DNA of 64,000 bases, from NCBI GenBank assembly GCA_945860265.1, contig CAMAQF010000007.1:1-64000 (forward strand), given 5' to 3'. The stretch comes from Emticicia agri (lineage in GTDB: Bacteria > Bacteroidota > Bacteroidia > Cytophagales > Spirosomataceae). How positions within the stretch are numbered: position 1 is the stretch's first letter; each line of letters begins with the position of its first letter. Positions 16,298-26,278 of this stretch are shown one piece after another. The notes under the pieces were generated by a model that worked only from the letters and a program-made list of their open reading frames with translations, was not told the DNA's origin and did no database searches. The translations under genes and the position numbers were made by a program.

Positions 16298-19200
16298 TTA
16301 CCACTTTATAACTTTCTTGGTTTCTTTTCGTTTACCCGTATCAAGCACCAAAAAGTATAATCCTGCACCCAAATCGGCAGTATCGAGTTTGAATTTATCT
16401 AAATACGAACCTATCGGATACTCTTTCTGAATGACTGCCTGTCCTTTTATATTGAATAATGTTACGCTCAATTTAGGGCCTGGCTTATTATAGACTTGCA
16501 AATCGAGTATATTATCAAACGGAATTGGAAAATATTTCACCCAAAAATTAGAAAATTTTGGGTTTACGGTTGCCCTTATATTTATTTCTCGGTTCTCAAT
16601 AATTCCATTCGCACAATTTGTATCAGAAAACTCAGAAACAAAGAAATTATAACTAATTGGCTCAGACGGCACAAAACTTCTAATAACAGTATTGCTCATG
16701 CTCGAAACTGGCTCTTTCCCATTATAAACAAACTTGTATGGTGGCGTACCAGTTAGCTTCACTATTACTTGAGTTGAATCTAAAACATAAGCCTCATTTA
16801 AACCCGAAATGCTGATTGTTGGTGCTTTAAAAATCTGCACTTCAACCGAATCTGTCGAAACTAATTTTGGTTCGGTACTCTCAACTTTTACCCAATATTT
16901 ACCGCTCGTTATCTCTCTCGGAATAGCAGCTTTAAACGAATTATCAGTCGCAATCGTTGCAGTATATTTCTTACCCGCATTTGAGAAAACCGCCCTAAAC
17001 TCATTTTTTGTAGTATATTTCCCCCCCGCAACGAACTTCAAGACGATGTTTTCGTTGGTACAATATTTGTTTTTATCCGCACTACTCAAACTTAGCGTTA
17101 GAACGTTTACCTCTAACAAGTTACTTAAATCGCTGACACATTCTTTGTCAATACACTGAACTCTGTATTGCGTATTTAAAGCTGGATTTACGAGTAAAGT
17201 ATTGTTTTTATTAGTAATTTGAGTTTCAGATGGCTTATTATCTGTGTTCCAAGTCCACTTGGCACTGCTACAACCTTCAGCCATAAGCGTAACTTGTTCA
17301 CCTTTCAATATCTGACTCGAAGATGCCTTTAATTGTGGAGTTTTTAAGTCATTACACGGATTTATTTTCAATAATTTATCAGTTTGCAACAACCATATCT
17401 TCCCACTATTATCCAACTGTATTGTTCCTGTGGTACTTACCAAGGGCACATTTGCTACCAATTTTAAGCCATTTCCCCCAAATGAGTAAATATCTCGTTT
17501 CAAACCTACTATATTATATATGTAAAATGTGCCACTACTTTCACCGATGATTCGATTAGTACCGGAAAGCGTTAAATTCTGATTGACCCAACCCGATTTT
17601 TCATTATATTTGAACAATAGGCTTGTTCCACCATTTACTACCCAAAGGTTTTCTTGAGCATCTAAATAAATCTGACTGATTGAACCATTAAGTGAGGTAT
17701 TTGTTCGGTTGAAAATTGTCTGTTTTTTTTGCTCAAAATTATAATTATAAATTTCATTAATGGCACTCGTAGAATTATAAACCAGCATCCAAACCGAGCT
17801 TTTTCCCCAAACCATGTTTTGTTGTAAACTTACATTTGTAGGAAGTTGAAAAACTAACTCGGTTGAATCACCTATTATTTTTTGAATATTTCTGTTATCA
17901 TTTACTAATTTTGTTTGTGGGTCAAAACTATTGAAAGAAGTATTTTTGCTCCCCACAAAATCGCTTGATTCGAGGATTTTGAATGTATTAGGATCTAATT
18001 TCGCCAATCGGTAGGTTGGCTTAGGAAAAACCCCATTGAAAGCGATGCGTTTGCTGACCTGCGTCAAAATCCACAGATTTCCAGCAGCATCGGTTTTAGT
18101 ATCAACCACTGCATTACTTACAATTCCGTTTGTTAGTTGTCGGTTGATAAGTTTACCCGCTGTACCATCAACTTTCATTTGTACGATTCCTTCGTAGGTA
18201 CTTACAAAAGCATAATTATCATTGAAAACCACTTTTCGTAATGTGCGACTCAAATTCTCAATATTGCCATTATTGAAATACGAAAAACTCGCTGGATTTA
18301 ACTCCAAACCAGTTCTGAAAGACCTTTCGGTAAACCTAACCAAACCTTCGGGGAGACCGATTATATTAAATTTATCATTATTATATTCCTCAAATTTTAT
18401 ATAATAATTGGTATTTGGCTTTAGATTTTGGAGCAAAAACGGATAATTTATTTGGTTCGCATAAATACCCGATTTAAGGGTTTTATTGACGATAGGCGAC
18501 GAATAATTAGTGTTTTCAGAAACAATTACTCTTACTTCGAGAATTTCGCCACTACCAGCAGTGTAGTTTATCGGAAAAGTATTTGGATAACCATTGATGG
18601 CTTGTTGGGTCAAATCAAGTATTGAAGAATTTGGTTTTGTCCAAAATGTTTCTGGTTTCGACCATGCACTTGTCTCACTTCCTCGCAAGGCTCGCACTCG
18701 CCATGTGAAACCTTCGCTAGTTGTTGTCATGGCAAACGAATTGGTGGTTGCACGTCGAACAACAGCGTTTAAATCAAATGAATAAGAAGTACTTCCCGAA
18801 CTAAAGCCAATGGTTTGAAGTTGATATTCGGTCGCATCATCAATTTTATCAAACATAAGCGTGAGCGTTGTTCCATCAATATTTACTTTCCCATCAAGTG
18901 TTGTTAATGGTTGCGGTGCCTCAAGAAACGCAGGCGTATTCACCTTCATTGTATTTGACCAAACTCCTTCACCAAGTCTATTTTTAGATTTAATTCTAAG
19001 AAAATAATTTTTATTTTTTTTCAAAAAGGACAAAACTGTATATGCTTGTTCACTACTTTCACGCAAAACAATATTTTTAAAATCCGAGCCATCAGCCACT
19101 TCAATTAGGTAAGTTTCAGCTTGTAGAATAGGACTCCATGAAAAATATAAATCTTTGTTGAAATCCCATGTTTCAGCCAGTTTTATAGTTTCGGAAATAT

Positions 19201-19969
19201 TTCTTATTTTTTGATATCGAGTGGCAGAATTTCGATTCATTAATTCGATACAAAGTGGGTGAAAGTTATTCAATCGTCGATTACAATAGCTCATCAAAGA
19301 TCCTTTTATATTTTCGAGAGCTTCCGAATAACAGTTTCCTTCTACGGCATAACAAAAATCAATCGCTCCACCTGGCCAACTACAACTTTGTGTATGTGGT
19401 GAACCAAAATTATGTCCAATTTCGTGGGCAATAGTTGAGATATTTTGCCATGGCGAAACATTAAATTTACCACTCGCTACGCCACCCGCACCCGAAAATC
19501 CTTTAGAATTGAGATACATAACTAAATCATTTGGAATCCGCGACAACGAAGTATTTGTATAAGCATTACGAAGGTTTGTTAGCATCGTAAAAATATCAGT
19601 CACATTATTGTAAGGGTCTTTGGCTTCTTCTTTCCAAATATTTACATAAGTCAGCACCAGTTTTGTGCCGATTTCGTTTTCATAAATCTCAGATGTTTTC
19701 TGAATCATAGCAGCTACTTCATTTTTTATAAAGAGCGTGTCGCCATTATATTTCTTAAAAGTCTGATAATCAACATCAACTACTACTCGACACATATAAA
19801 AATCATCAATAGCCTGTTTGCGAGCCTTGCTTTCTTTGATAAATTGTGGTAATTGTTTCATAACTTCCTGCGAAATTTCGTTATCGTCAAAGCCACAAGT
19901 TACATCTTGTGCAAACGAAAATGTGGAAACTAAAAACAGGAATAGAAATGTGTGAAAAGTAAATTTCAT
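16298..19969 (-). CDS. T9SS-secreted metzincin metalloprotease with beta-propeller
   Basis: This 1223-residue protein has a Sec signal (residues 1-20, ending FSFA|Q). Its metzincin zinc site is HEIGHNFGSPH, with His182, Glu183, His186 and His192. Fibronectin-III-like segments follow at about 285-560. Residues of about 570-880 contain repeated NLWILTQ / NLWVVNGG / KIWLLQTD elements, typical of two-component-regulator-type propeller blades. Ig-like domains come next. The last 80 residues (FWVKYFPIPFDNILDLQV to GLYFLVLDTGKRKETKKVIKW) form a type A T9SS sorting domain, so the enzyme should be secreted or cell-surface-linked. It probably degrades extracellular protein. The gene is monocistronic. 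Confidence 0.9.
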   Translation of the reverse strand: MKFTFHTFLFLFLVSTFSFAQDVTCGFDDNEISQEVMKQLPQFIKESKARKQAIDDFYMCRVVVDVDYQTFKKYNGDTLFIKNEVAAMIQKTSEIYENEIGTKLVLTYVNIWKEEAKDPYNNVTDIFTMLTNLRNAYTNTSLSRIPNDLVMYLNSKGFSGAGGVASGKFNVSPWQNISTIAHEIGHNFGSPHTQSCSWPGGAIDFCYAVEGNCYSEALENIKGSLMSYCNRRLNNFHPLCIELMNRNSATRYQKIRNISETIKLAETWDFNKDLYFSWSPILQAETYLIEVADGSDFKNIVLRESSEQAYTVLSFLKKNKNYFLRIKSKNRLGEGVWSNTMKVNTPAFLEAPQPLTTLDGKVNIDGTTLTLMFDKIDDATEYQLQTIGFSSGSTSYSFDLNAVVRRATTNSFAMTTTSEGFTWRVRALRGSETSAWSKPETFWTKPNSSILDLTQQAINGYPNTFPINYTAGSGEILEVRVIVSENTNYSSPIVNKTLKSGIYANQINYPFLLQNLKPNTNYYIKFEEYNNDKFNIIGLPEGLVRFTERSFRTGLELNPASFSYFNNGNIENLSRTLRKVVFNDNYAFVSTYEGIVQMKVDGTAGKLINRQLTNGIVSNAVVDTKTDAAGNLWILTQVSKRIAFNGVFPKPTYRLAKLDPNTFKILESSDFVGSKNTSFNSFDPQTKLVNDNRNIQKIIGDSTELVFQLPTNVSLQQNMVWGKSSVWMLVYNSTSAINEIYNYNFEQKKQTIFNRTNTSLNGSISQIYLDAQENLWVVNGGTSLLFKYNEKSGWVNQNLTLSGTNRIIGESSGTFYIYNIVGLKRDIYSFGGNGLKLVANVPLVSTTGTIQLDNSGKIWLLQTDKLLKINPCNDLKTPQLKASSSQILKGEQVTLMAEGCSSAKWTWNTDNKPSETQITNKNNTLLVNPALNTQYRVQCIDKECVSDLSNLLEVNVLTLSLSSADKNKYCTNENIVLKFVAGGKYTTKNEFRAVFSNAGKKYTATIATDNSFKAAIPREITSGKYWVKVESTEPKLVSTDSVEVQIFKAPTISISGLNEAYVLDSTQVIVKLTGTPPYKFVYNGKEPVSSMSNTVIRSFVPSEPISYNFFVSEFSDTNCANGIIENREINIRATVNPKFSNFWVKYFPIPFDNILDLQVYNKPGPKLSVTLFNIKGQAVIQKEYPIGSYLDKFKLDTADLGAGLYFLVLDTGKRKETKKVIKW

Positions 19970-20135
19970 AAAAAAAGTTATTTATGATGGAATTTATTAT
20001 TTAGTTTTATTATACAAAAATCAGTGAATTTTCTGAATTTTTATCATTTTAGCAAAAAAATTTACCGCATTGGGTATAAAAAAAGACTCAAATAAAATGC
20101 TACATTCAAGTCACAATTTTAAGGAATACCATTTC

Positions 20136-21857
20136 TTACTTCAACTTCTCCAATTCAGACTTCACAAAATCCATCAATTCGGCGATGTATTCCTTCGAGA
20201 AATCGAATTTTACGTTGGCTGCCTCATAAATATTACCTATTGTTGTGGTGTAACCCAATTTTAGGGCATTTAAATAATCATTAAGTCCTTTTTGGGCATC
20301 TTGTTTGTAATTTCTCCAAACACTGATTGCTCCCAACTGGGCCATTCCGTATTCGATGTAATAAAAAGGAACTTCGTAAACATGCAACTGACGCTGCCAA
20401 TTATATTTTTTAAATTGCTCAAAACCTTTCCAATTAGTAACCGAGTCTGTGAATTGTTCAAAGGTTTTCACCCATTGCGTTTGGCGTTCTTTGATAGTGT
20501 GGAAAGGGTTTTCATAAATCCAATGTTGAAATTTATCAACGGTTGCAATCCACGGCAAAACCTCCAAAATATCTTCCAAATGTTCGATTTTAGCCCGTTT
20601 TAGGTCTTCTTCATTCTCGAAAAATATGCCCCAATGCTCCATCGAAATCAACTCCATCGACATAGAAGCCAATTCGGCAACCTCAGAAGTGGTACTACGG
20701 AAGGAGTTTAGCGGTAAATCACGCACCTCGAAAGAGTGAATGGCGTGACCGCCCTCGTGAACCATCGTGACCACATCACGCAGGCTCGAAGTGGCATTCA
20801 TAAAAATAAAGGGCACACCGATTTCTTCGAGTGGATAGTTGTATCCGCCTGGAGCCTTTCCTTTGCGAGATTCAACATCAAAATGCCCCATGCGACGCAT
20901 TATACGAATATAATCAGCCAATTTTGGATCGATTCTTCGGAAACATTCAACGGTTTTGTCAAGCAAATCTTCTCCATTGCTAAAAGGCTTGAGGGCGGGT
21001 TTGCCATCTGGGTCAACTTTCAAATCCCACGGACGAAGCTCGTCAACATTTAATTTTGTTTTGCGTTCTTTGGCCATTTCATTTACCAAAGGCACAACGG
21101 TTTCGGCCACAGCTTCGTGAAAATTGAAACAATCTTGTGGAGTATAATCGAAACGCCCCATGGCAGCAAACATATAATCACGGAAATTCAAGAACCCCGC
21201 ATTGATGGCCAATTGGTGGCGTAAATCTCGTAATTCGTTGAATAGTGCGTCGAGTTTCTCATGGTCTTGATAGCGACGTTCGGCAATTTTTTTCCAAGCC
21301 TCCTCACGAATCTCACGATTTGGCGACTGAATTAAATCACCTGCTTTTGGCAAGGTTATTTCTTCGCCATTGATGTTTACGGTCATTGCTGCCGTAGTTG
21401 ATTGATATTCAGTTTGTTTGGTCTGAATTTGTGTTTCAATCGGAATATTTTCTTCACGAAAAATCTCAACCGATTTTTTCATTCCACGAATTGTGATAAA
21501 GAAGCCTTCTTCATTTAATTCGCTCAAAAACGCACTCTCAAGAGCCTTTTTATTGAGTTGGTCGCTGTAAACTGAGAGTTCGGGCTGAATTTCCTCCACA
21601 AAAAACTGATAGTTTTTTTGTTTTTCCTCGCTGACGGTATCACAAGTCATTTTGATGTATCGCCAAGCCAAATTTTCTGACAAATACGACTCTAACTCGC
21701 TGCGGTCGATAAACCATTGGCGTAATTCTTTGGCATCTGTAATCGAACGGCTTACCAAATTTTCGTAAAGTGGTTTTAAATCTTGCCACGAAGTCAAGGC
21801 AAATTCGTCACCAATAAATGTGCGTGGTTTTCGCTGTGGTATTTCTATTTCTTGCAT
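20136..21857 (-). CDS. pepF: M3 family oligoendopeptidase F
   Basis: This 573-residue zinc peptidase cleaves oligopeptides in the cytosol. The HEXXH site is HEGGH at residues 367-371, with downstream SFRSTTSEVAELASMSMELI containing the third (Glu) ligand, and HVYEVPFYYIEYGMAQLGA near 500, which is typical of PepF-type M3 enzymes. There is no signal peptide. The length is normal for the family. The upstream 94 bases contain a short imperfect direct repeat (GAGATATGGGATTC / GAGATACTGGATTA) and no recognised promoter. Confidence 0.92.
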   Translation of the reverse strand: MQEIEIPQRKPRTFIGDEFALTSWQDLKPLYENLVSRSITDAKELRQWFIDRSELESYLSENLAWRYIKMTCDTVSEEKQKNYQFFVEEIQPELSVYSDQLNKKALESAFLSELNEEGFFITIRGMKKSVEIFREENIPIETQIQTKQTEYQSTTAAMTVNINGEEITLPKAGDLIQSPNREIREEAWKKIAERRYQDHEKLDALFNELRDLRHQLAINAGFLNFRDYMFAAMGRFDYTPQDCFNFHEAVAETVVPLVNEMAKERKTKLNVDELRPWDLKVDPDGKPALKPFSNGEDLLDKTVECFRRIDPKLADYIRIMRRMGHFDVESRKGKAPGGYNYPLEEIGVPFIFMNATSSLRDVVTMVHEGGHAIHSFEVRDLPLNSFRSTTSEVAELASMSMELISMEHWGIFFENEEDLKRAKIEHLEDILEVLPWIATVDKFQHWIYENPFHTIKERQTQWVKTFEQFTDSVTNWKGFEQFKKYNWQRQLHVYEVPFYYIEYGMAQLGAISVWRNYKQDAQKGLNDYLNALKLGYTTTIGNIYEAANVKFDFSKEYIAELMDFVKSELEKLK

Positions 21858-21951
21858 ATTTTTAAATTTGAGATATGGGATTCGAGATACTGGATTAGGG
21901 ATTTGAGAATTTTGTTTCTTCTATCACCTATTTTGTATCTCGCATCAAAAA

Positions 21952-22740
21952 TTATCGCTTAAACTCATCCAAACAACGATAAACTTCAATAGTTAGGTCA
22001 TAGTCGTTGGCGGTAAGCACAAAATTATCTGGTAAATTACAAAACTTCATAAAATACTTTAATTCCTGCCCTTTGAGTTTTGTTACAAATGAAATGTATT
22101 CGGAGCTATAACGATACTCAACTAGGAGTTTTTTGAGGTCTTCTTGCTTCATGGCTGCCAGTTTTCGGCGAGATTTCCCTTCTTTGCTGAAAAGTTCATA
22201 CAATCCATCAATCGAAATTCCAATTGTGCCTGGCGTTGAGGTATTCGTATTAATGAGGTTAGCAATGTCTTTCCATTTTAGCTTATTTGACGCTTCAGGC
22301 GAACCCATTAATTCTTCAATTTGTTGCTTAACTTGTTCCGAACGCTTATCTCTGACAACAACTTCTTTCAAAGCAATGGCATCCTGCCGCATTTCAATGA
22401 CGGGTTCTAAATTTACACCGTCCCAAGCAATGTTTACCGCTTTATAGCCAATTGATGTAATTTTGATAGAATCGCCTTTCGATGCTCGCACCAAAAAATT
22501 GCCGTTATCGCCTGTTTTTGTGATTTGTCGGGTCTCTTTATTTACGACCGTTGCCGAAGGAACTGGCTTTCCTGTACCTTTATCAATAACTTTACCGAGA
22601 ACATACGACTTTTGGGCAAAGGTAGAAATAATCCCTAGGCTTTGCCAAAAGATAAGAAAAACAACGACTTTTATTACCCAGCCTTTCAGGGAGGGGTTGG
22701 GGGCGACCGTCGCTACGGTGGGGCTATTTAATTTGTCCAT
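21952..22740 (-). CDS. Secreted carboxypeptidase-regulatory-like domain protein
   Basis: The core (about residues 44-120: KSYVLGKVIDKGTGKPVPSATVVNKETRQITKTGDNGNFLV) is a CarboxypepD_reg-like beta-sandwich domain, as found at the N-terminus of TonB-dependent receptors and in small envelope proteins. Residues 120-262 are charged and helical with no family I recognise. A signal segment (VVVFLIFWQSLGIISTFAQ) precedes the domain. It is itself preceded by a strange N-terminus (SPTVATVAPNPSLKGW) encoded by the GC-rich repeat at 22680-22726. The ATG at 22740 lies inside the 3' end of the M14 gene, a 17-base overlap. The original start may have been displaced by the repeat. Confidence 0.7.
   Translation of the reverse strand: MDKLNSPTVATVAPNPSLKGWVIKVVVFLIFWQSLGIISTFAQKSYVLGKVIDKGTGKPVPSATVVNKETRQITKTGDNGNFLVRASKGDSIKITSIGYKAVNIAWDGVNLEPVIEMRQDAIALKEVVVRDKRSEQVKQQIEELMGSPEASNKLKWKDIANLINTNTSTPGTIGISIDGLYELFSKEGKSRRKLAAMKQEDLKKLLVEYRYSSEYISFVTKLKGQELKYFMKFCNLPDNFVLTANDYDLTIEVYRCLDEFKR
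22680..22726. repeat. GC-rich dispersed repeat at the border of two genes
   Basis: This stretch is far richer in G and C than its surroundings and contains the imperfect palindrome ACCGTCGCTACGGT. On the minus strand it reads CCCCACCGTAGCGACGGTC, then a CCCCCAACCCCTCCCTGAAAG element. It begins at the M14 stop codon and encodes the first residues of the next gene. The core AGCGACGGTC also occurs at 2276-2285. Confidence 0.5.
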
Positions 22741-24067
22741 TCAAGATGATATATTTCACTTCTTTATCTTTCGTAAGCAAGAAACTTGCTGTTTCGTCGA
22801 GGTTAATTTCTTGATTTTGTAATTCTTTTTCCGAAACTTTATATTTCTGTAAAACTTGTGAAACGTCACCAGTAGGAAATTCTTTCAATAAACTCACAGT
22901 CAAACCTTTGGCATCAATTTCTTTGATTCCCCAAAAAGTAGAAAGGTCGCCGAGGTCTTCTATAACGCTAGAAAGCACAAAATCAGTAGCGTTATTTATA
23001 TTTTTTTCGCTAAAATTAATACCAATATCTTTGATTATGGTTTTCCCATTCTGCACAAATTTGGCATTCCGAATGAGTAAGTCAAACAAATATCGGTCGT
23101 TTTTCGGAATAGCTTCGTAGGTTTTGAGCTCAAATTTCGTGTATGATTGTTCAGAAATTGTTTGTAATCCAGTCAGAATTGCCAAGAAATTTAGTTTTCT
23201 AATAAATTGCTTTTCGGTATCTTCTTTATATCCACCTGATTCAATCAAAATCAAACTACTTCCCCATTTAGCAATATTATCGCCAAAGGCACGAGGTTCG
23301 TGGTCGTCATTCCAGCGTCCTAAATGCCCAGGAATAAATTGTTGAAGCGTTTGGTGCATACCACAAATCACTTGCATAGCCCGTGTTCGGGCAGAATTCC
23401 ATTCTTTTGCATAATTATATGACGTTGGCAAGAATGAAATTGTTGCTTGCTTTCCGCTTGCCCCTGCACTGTATTTAGTATTTTTGTCGTGCAAATTAAA
23501 TGAAAACTCAGGGCGAATTTCGTCTTGTAGCTTCTTTAATAATAAACCTTCGGGAGTCTGAAAACGCAGGGCATCACGATTCATATCAATATCAGTAGCG
23601 GTGCGTCTTTGAAAACGTTCTGCCCCATCGGGGTTGAGCATTGGCACATAATAAAGCGTACAATTTTCGAGAATTTTACTTCTTAAAGCATCAAATCCAT
23701 CGTTTTTGTTTTGAAAGAAGTTAAAAATATCAAACAACGCCATCGTAGCGGTGGCCTCATCGCCATGCATTTGCGACCACAACAAAACTTTGGTTTTGCC
23801 ACTTCCCATCTTGATTTGATAAATCTCTCGTTTTTCAAAAGACTTCCCAATCTTCTCGACCGAAAAAGGCAATTTTTCTATCAAAGGAACAATGTCTTTG
23901 TGTTTAAAACGGCGTTTTGTGAGGCTCTGTTCTTTGATTTTTTCGTGAATATCGAATAATTGTTTTGAAAAATCTGGGAGTTTTGGTTGTGCAATCGCTG
24001 ACATATTGGTTAGAAATGTAATAATTACTGAAAACACAAAGGTAAGGCGTTTGTGAAGAAGTTCCAT
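22724..24067 (-). CDS. M14 family zinc metallopeptidase
   Basis: This 447-residue exported protein (hydrophobic segment 8-26, ending SAIAQ) has the carboxypeptidase A-type zinc site: HGDE with His101 and Glu104, and a third ligand at NLHDK (His193). It also has LNPDGAERFQRRTATDIDMNRDA, conserved in M14 enzymes. A catalytic Glu is likely in the LILIESGGYKEDTEKQ segment. It probably trims peptides in the periplasm; murein peptides are an alternative target. Its stop lies within the next gene's start region, so the two genes appear co-transcribed. Confidence 0.88.
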   Translation of the reverse strand: MELLHKRLTFVFSVIITFLTNMSAIAQPKLPDFSKQLFDIHEKIKEQSLTKRRFKHKDIVPLIEKLPFSVEKIGKSFEKREIYQIKMGSGKTKVLLWSQMHGDEATATMALFDIFNFFQNKNDGFDALRSKILENCTLYYVPMLNPDGAERFQRRTATDIDMNRDALRFQTPEGLLLKKLQDEIRPEFSFNLHDKNTKYSAGASGKQATISFLPTSYNYAKEWNSARTRAMQVICGMHQTLQQFIPGHLGRWNDDHEPRAFGDNIAKWGSSLILIESGGYKEDTEKQFIRKLNFLAILTGLQTISEQSYTKFELKTYEAIPKNDRYLFDLLIRNAKFVQNGKTIIKDIGINFSEKNINNATDFVLSSVIEDLGDLSTFWGIKEIDAKGLTVSLLKEFPTGDVSQVLQKYKVSEKELQNQEINLDETASFLLTKDKEVKYIILNGQIK

Positions 24068-24196
24068 TGGTCTGCCGAAAGATTAAATAACTTGTAAAGA
24101 TAAAATTTCTTTCGACAGTCTTATCAAATTTGAATAAATATCCGGTGAGCTTATTAATCGAATCGGAATTTATAAGACCAATTCTATTGAAAAACT

Positions 24197-24673
24197 TTAC
24201 TTACCACAACATTTTTTGTATTTTTTGCCACTTCCGCAAGCACAAAAATCATTTCGCTTTTGGATTTGTGTTACTGCGGATGTTGAGTCTATAATTCCAC
24301 TCAAATAATACCATTGACCATTTTCTTTGACAAAAGTAGATTTTTCATGATGGATCTGAGGCGTTCCAGTAATATCAATATAAGAGGCTTTAAATTCAAC
24401 TTCGCCGTCTTCTTCGTTGAATTTCTCTTTTTGTGTAGCAATAACTTCCAATTTTTGCCATTTATTAGCTTCCGCCCACGCTTGAATATCTGCTTCATCG
24501 TAGTTTTTTTGTTGGGTTGGATAAGTAGTAGCTATTAAATATTTTACATCAACTACCACATAAGCCGAATATCTCGAACGCATCAGTTGCTCGACGGTTT
24601 GGGCAGATTTTTCACCCGAAATTATTGGTTCACAACAGTCGGAAAATGGTTTGGTTTCGCCACAATAGCACAT
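24197..24673 (-). CDS. YchJ family SEC-C metal-binding protein
   Basis: The 158-residue protein begins MCYCGETKPFSDCCEPII and ends FCACGSGKKYKKCCGK. These two Cys-rich SEC-C-type zinc motifs bracket an NTF2-like domain (VEQLMRSRYSAYVVVDVKYLIATTYP). The layout is that of YchJ/UPF0225, whose role is not established. It is cytosolic with no signal, and the gene is monocistronic. Confidence 0.9.
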   Translation of the reverse strand: MCYCGETKPFSDCCEPIISGEKSAQTVEQLMRSRYSAYVVVDVKYLIATTYPTQQKNYDEADIQAWAEANKWQKLEVIATQKEKFNEEDGEVEFKASYIDITGTPQIHHEKSTFVKENGQWYYLSGIIDSTSAVTQIQKRNDFCACGSGKKYKKCCGK

Positions 24674-24886
24674 AGAATAAATGTAAAAATAGTAAAGTTA
24701 AAGTTTAATAACGAGTTAATTACTCAGACACAAGAAACGAAACACGGGCTTCGAGATAAATCTACCAAGCTTGATTATCAACAAATTAACTAATATATTT
24801 TTGTCGATTATTTTCGTCTCATTGCTTAATAAGACATTAGCTTAATTGAGTTTGTGTAATTGTTTTAAAATTTTTCTTAAAGAAAG

Positions 24887-25747
24887 CTAAAAGCCTGTTT
24901 CTTTCAAAAACTTATCAATTTTTTCCATTAATTCTTTTTTTGCATAAGAAGGACTCGAATGTCCCGCCTCGGGAATAAATTCAATTTGCACTTTCAAACC
25001 TTTGCTTTTATAAGCACTCATCAACTCAATTGATTGATTGATAGGCACTTGAATATCTTGCTCACCATGCACAATAAAAAGCGGCGGGTCGGAGGCATCA
25101 ATCTGATAAACTGGACTTGCCAGTTTTGCCAATTCGGTAACTTGGTCTAAAGGCTTGCCTAGCAAAATTGCCAGTGCCGGCAGACGAACATTTAAGCCAT
25201 GAGGAGTTGATTGATTGAGAATAGTCAGAAAATTAGTAGGTCCATAAAAATCAATACAGCCTTGCACCAACGATGAGGTTTTGGTAAAATCGCCCAAATT
25301 GCCTTCTAAAGCTGTATTATTGTTGGTAGTAGCGACCAAAGCCGCCAAATGTCCACCTGACGAACTTCCCCAAATAATAATTTTATCAGCTTTATAGCCA
25401 AATTTGCCGGCATTTGCTCTTAGAAAACGAATCGCAGCCTTAATATCATGCACATCAGCAGGAAATGGTTTTTCGGTACTCGCATGAAAATCAACACTTG
25501 CTAAGGCGTATCCGAAAGGCAATAAACCCAGAGGTGGGTTTTCTTTGCTTCCAGTATTCCATGCTCCGCCATGCACCCAAACAATCAGAAAAGGTTCTTT
25601 TTGTGCTTTTGGTTTATAAATATCAAGTTTGAGTTTCTTGCCTCCAACTTCGGCATACGTAATATCTTTCGAGATTTCGATGTCGTTTTGTGCGATAATT
25701 TTTAAAGAAAAGTAGAAAATTAGAAAAAGAGTTAAGCTTGTTTTCAT
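24887..25747 (-). CDS. Secreted alpha/beta hydrolase (esterase/lipase-like)
   Basis: This 286-residue protein has a signal peptide (ending KIIAQ) and the fold markers of BD-FAE/HSL-type esterases: oxyanion HGGAW at 59-63, nucleophile elbow GSSSGG with Ser129, Asp231 in VHGEQDIQVP, and His263 in EAGHSS. It should hydrolyse ester bonds in the periplasm or outside the cell. Carbohydrate acetyl or feruloyl esters are plausible, but nothing in the neighbourhood confirms this. Confidence 0.88.
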   Translation of the reverse strand: MKTSLTLFLIFYFSLKIIAQNDIEISKDITYAEVGGKKLKLDIYKPKAQKEPFLIVWVHGGAWNTGSKENPPLGLLPFGYALASVDFHASTEKPFPADVHDIKAAIRFLRANAGKFGYKADKIIIWGSSSGGHLAALVATTNNNTALEGNLGDFTKTSSLVQGCIDFYGPTNFLTILNQSTPHGLNVRLPALAILLGKPLDQVTELAKLASPVYQIDASDPPLFIVHGEQDIQVPINQSIELMSAYKSKGLKVQIEFIPEAGHSSPSYAKKELMEKIDKFLKETGF

Positions 25748-25901
25748 TATTTTTTGGTTGAAATTATGAACTAATTTATAGGATATTTTTGCCTAAACCT
25801 AAAATGTTTCTAAAATATAATTTGGGTATTTGTGGGAGCGTTTTTGTAAATTTTTAAACAAAAAGTAAAATAAAATTTGGAAAGATTATTTTTATTGACA
25901 A

Positions 25902-25915
25902 ATTTTGTCCAAAAT
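25902..25915. promoter_or_regulatory. Candidate operator of the XRE regulator
   Basis: ATTTTG-TC-CAAAAT is a perfect 6-bp inverted repeat 16 bases upstream of the XRE start codon at 25932, well placed for autoregulation. No experiment supports this. Confidence 0.4.
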
Positions 25916-25931
25916 ATAATCTCCAAAATTT

Positions 25932-26267
25932 ATGGATGCCATAGAAAAGACGTTTGGCGAAGTAATACGGCAGCACCGTGAACAGCAAAAATTACCTTTG
26001 CGAAAAGTAGCGGCACACCTTGATATTGATACCAGTACGCTTGCCAAATTTGAGAAAAACCTCCGCCATCCCAACCGTGAGCATATCACGAAGTTGGCCG
26101 AGCTATTTGCCTTAGATGAGCAGGAACTATTGGTGCTGTATCTCTCTGACCGAGTTGCCTATGACCTCGTTGGCGAAACCAACTCTGAGCAAGTGCTAAG
26201 GGTTGCCGAAGAAAAAATTAAATACATTCGCTCTAAAAATACCGTACAGGGAGTTTTGGGGTTTTAA
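25932..26267 (+). CDS. XRE family transcriptional regulator
   Basis: The 111-residue protein has a five-helix Cro/C1-type HTH at residues 8-65: FGEVIRQHREQQKLPLRKVAAHLDIDTSTLAKFEKNLRHPNREHITKLAELF. A helical C-terminal tail may be a dimerisation element. Regulators with this AKFEKxxRHPNREHI signature commonly precede restriction-modification operons in Bacteroidota. Here the next genes are a toxin-antitoxin pair and an HNH nuclease, while a restriction-type nuclease lies 2.2 kb further on. It may be the surviving controller of an older operon. A palindromic operator candidate lies just upstream. Confidence 0.85.
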   Translation: MDAIEKTFGEVIRQHREQQKLPLRKVAAHLDIDTSTLAKFEKNLRHPNREHITKLAELFALDEQELLVLYLSDRVAYDLVGETNSEQVLRVAEEKIKYIRSKNTVQGVLGF

Positions 26268-26278
26268 AAAATAAGCTT

